6,311 nucleotides of DNA from DATKMG01 sp035541995. GTDB lineage: Bacteria; Acidobacteriota; Terriglobia; Versatilivoradales; Versatilivoraceae. The notes under the pieces were generated by a model. That model worked only from the letters and a program-made list of their open reading frames with translations. It was not told where the DNA came from and did no database searches. The translations under genes and the position numbers were made by a program. Below, one piece after another: positions 5,703 through 6,311 of the stretch; position 1 is the stretch's first letter, and every line of letters begins with the position of its first letter. The stretch is taken from positions 1 to 6,311 of the forward strand of contig DATKMG010000722.1 in NCBI GenBank assembly GCA_035541995.1, given 5' to 3'.

Positions 5703-5743
5703 CTGGGAAACGGGTCAGCGATAAGCTCGTCTCCCGTTCCCGG
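5703..5743. repeat. Long imperfect hairpin in the divergent gap
   Basis: The arm CTGGGAAACGGG (5703-5714) pairs with CCCGTTCCCGG (5733-5743), giving ten Watson-Crick pairs, one G-T pair and one bulged A, with an 18-base loop that could itself form AGC/GCT. It lies 35 bases after the first hairpin. Two strong stems in tandem suggest a structured RNA or leader, but no known riboswitch or RNA family is recognised. Confidence 0.4.
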
Positions 5744-5797
5744 CTCTTGCGATGGCAGTTAGAAGGGTGTAAATAGTTCGGTGACGACCTGCATGCT

Positions 5798-5803
5798 GGA
5801 GGA
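5798..5803 (+). promoter_or_regulatory. Ribosome binding site GGAGGA for the right-edge gene
   Basis: GGAGGA stands eight bases before ATG 5812, a strong Shine-Dalgarno match. It fixes the start of the gene that runs off the window. Confidence 0.7.
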
Positions 5804-5811
5804 CCCACCCA

Positions 5812-6311
5812 ATGGCCGAGTATCCGAAGTGGAACTACGAGGCACCTCACATTCCATTCGAGCTGATTAACAAACCGCTCATGGTCGTCGTTGAATTCTA
5901 TAAGGAGCACGTCGGGCGCGATGTATCGGGCGGTCGGCTGAAGCCTACCGAGTACTGGTTCTTAATGCATGGTTTTCTTATCAGCGCTGTCCAGAGCTAC
6001 GCAGCAATTCGTATTCTCCTGGCGGAGAAGAGACCGCAAAGGCTAATGCTTCAAGCGGCCATTCTCAGTCGGTCTTTGCTGGAGACTTTGGCTAACGTGC
6101 TTGCTTTGAGCGAGGCCCCAAAGAAGCGTTCACGCATATTGTTGCGTGAATCATTTAGGAACCAGGCTTTAAGACTCCTGAACTGGCATCAAAGGTTTCA
6201 TCACGAGGATAAATGGAAGGGATATTTGCAAGTGCACGCGAAGTGCCTAAAACAGTGGGCTCGTGAGATTCATTTGTCGCGCAGTGCGGAGAAGAATCCT
6301 GGGTCGATTCA
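5812..6311 (+). CDS. Helical DUF5677-like protein, incomplete at right edge (at least 166 aa)
   Basis: An open frame from ATG 5812 (M-A-E-Y-P-K-W-N-Y-E) reaches the window end without a stop; 166 codons are visible. After about 45 mixed residues the protein is mostly amphipathic helix: Y-W-F-L-M-H-G-F-L-I-S-A-V near 48-60, then I-R-I-L-L-A-E-K-R, A-I-L-S-R-S-L-L-E-T-L-A-N-V-L-A-L near 82-98, and basic helices with R-I-L-L-R-E-S-F and L-N-W-H-Q-R-F. The R-S-L-L-E-T-L-A-N pattern after a run of hydrophobic helices resembles DUF5677-type proteins, whose function is not established. That match is from memory and moderate. The hydrophobic runs are short and broken by charges, so I read them as soluble helices, not membrane segments. 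The gene is divergent from the TIR gene, with hairpins between. It could instead be another helical family of accessory regions. Confidence 0.75.
   Translation, partial: MAEYPKWNYEAPHIPFELINKPLMVVVEFYKEHVGRDVSGGRLKPTEYWFLMHGFLISAVQSYAAIRILLAEKRPQRLMLQAAILSRSLLETLANVLALSEAPKKRSRILLRESFRNQALRLLNWHQRFHHEDKWKGYLQVHAKCLKQWAREIHLSRSAEKNPGSI

Larger units (their letters stand above)
5539..5811. other. Structured gap between divergent genes
   Basis: This 273-base stretch separates the divergent TIR gene and the rightmost gene and must hold both promoters if each is expressed alone. No strong sigma70 pair is seen. The best for the rightward gene is TTGCGA (5747-5752) with TAAATA (5770-5775) at 17 bases, a poor -10 match. 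Two hairpins are listed separately. Short frames here (for example 5594-5776 on +) do not look protein-coding. Confidence 0.5.

Overview
The window looks like an accessory or genome-island stretch of a bacterial chromosome or metagenomic contig. Six protein genes are supported, plus one gene cut by the right edge and one probable gene remnant. Orientations are mixed, and some gaps are several hundred bases long. Bacterial Shine-Dalgarno sites precede several starts (GGAGGA before the genes at 31 and 5812, AAGGAG before the minus-strand start at 4033). The combination of a TIR protein with pentapeptide repeats, a DUF123-type GIY-YIG protein and a small 'W-D-E-L-H' protein recalls Verrucomicrobiota, Planctomycetota or cyanobacteria. 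That is a weak taxonomic guess, because no marker gene is present.

Layout. 31-1374 (+) is a winged-helix protein built like a phage or plasmid replication initiator. Its linker DNA holds three near-identical 16-bp dyad repeats (355-417), followed by an AT-rich, purine-rich stretch (421-540), which is the layout of a lambda-O-type internal origin. 1371-1594 (+) begins with a strong ribosome site and an ATGA overlap, but the protein-like sequence, including CxxC pairs, is split over several frames, so it is probably a decayed gene. 1627-2628 (-) is an unrecognised 333-residue charged protein, convergent with the initiator. 2629-3176 has no convincing gene, only short palindromes and a DnaA-box-like 9-mer. 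A sigma70-like promoter (3177-3205) precedes a stand-alone DUF123 GIY-YIG gene (3239-3706, +).

The minus strand then carries three genes reading leftward: a pentapeptide-repeat/TIR protein (5538 to 4429), a small unrecognised protein (4409 to 4140) whose start lies 19 bases after the TIR stop, and a 70-residue protein (4033 to 3821) with a clear ribosome site. The 273-base gap between the TIR gene and the rightmost gene contains two hairpins. The rightmost gene (5812 onward, +, incomplete) is helical and resembles DUF5677-type proteins.

How they may work together. The initiator and the repeats inside it would form a self-contained replication module (inference). The TIR protein and its small partner look like a two-gene unit, possibly an NAD-processing or signalling effector used in defence (inference from TIR biology). 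The other genes have no demonstrable functional link. The most unusual signal is the in-gene repeat cluster, because the same DNA words are read in two different codon frames and so are not explained by a protein repeat.
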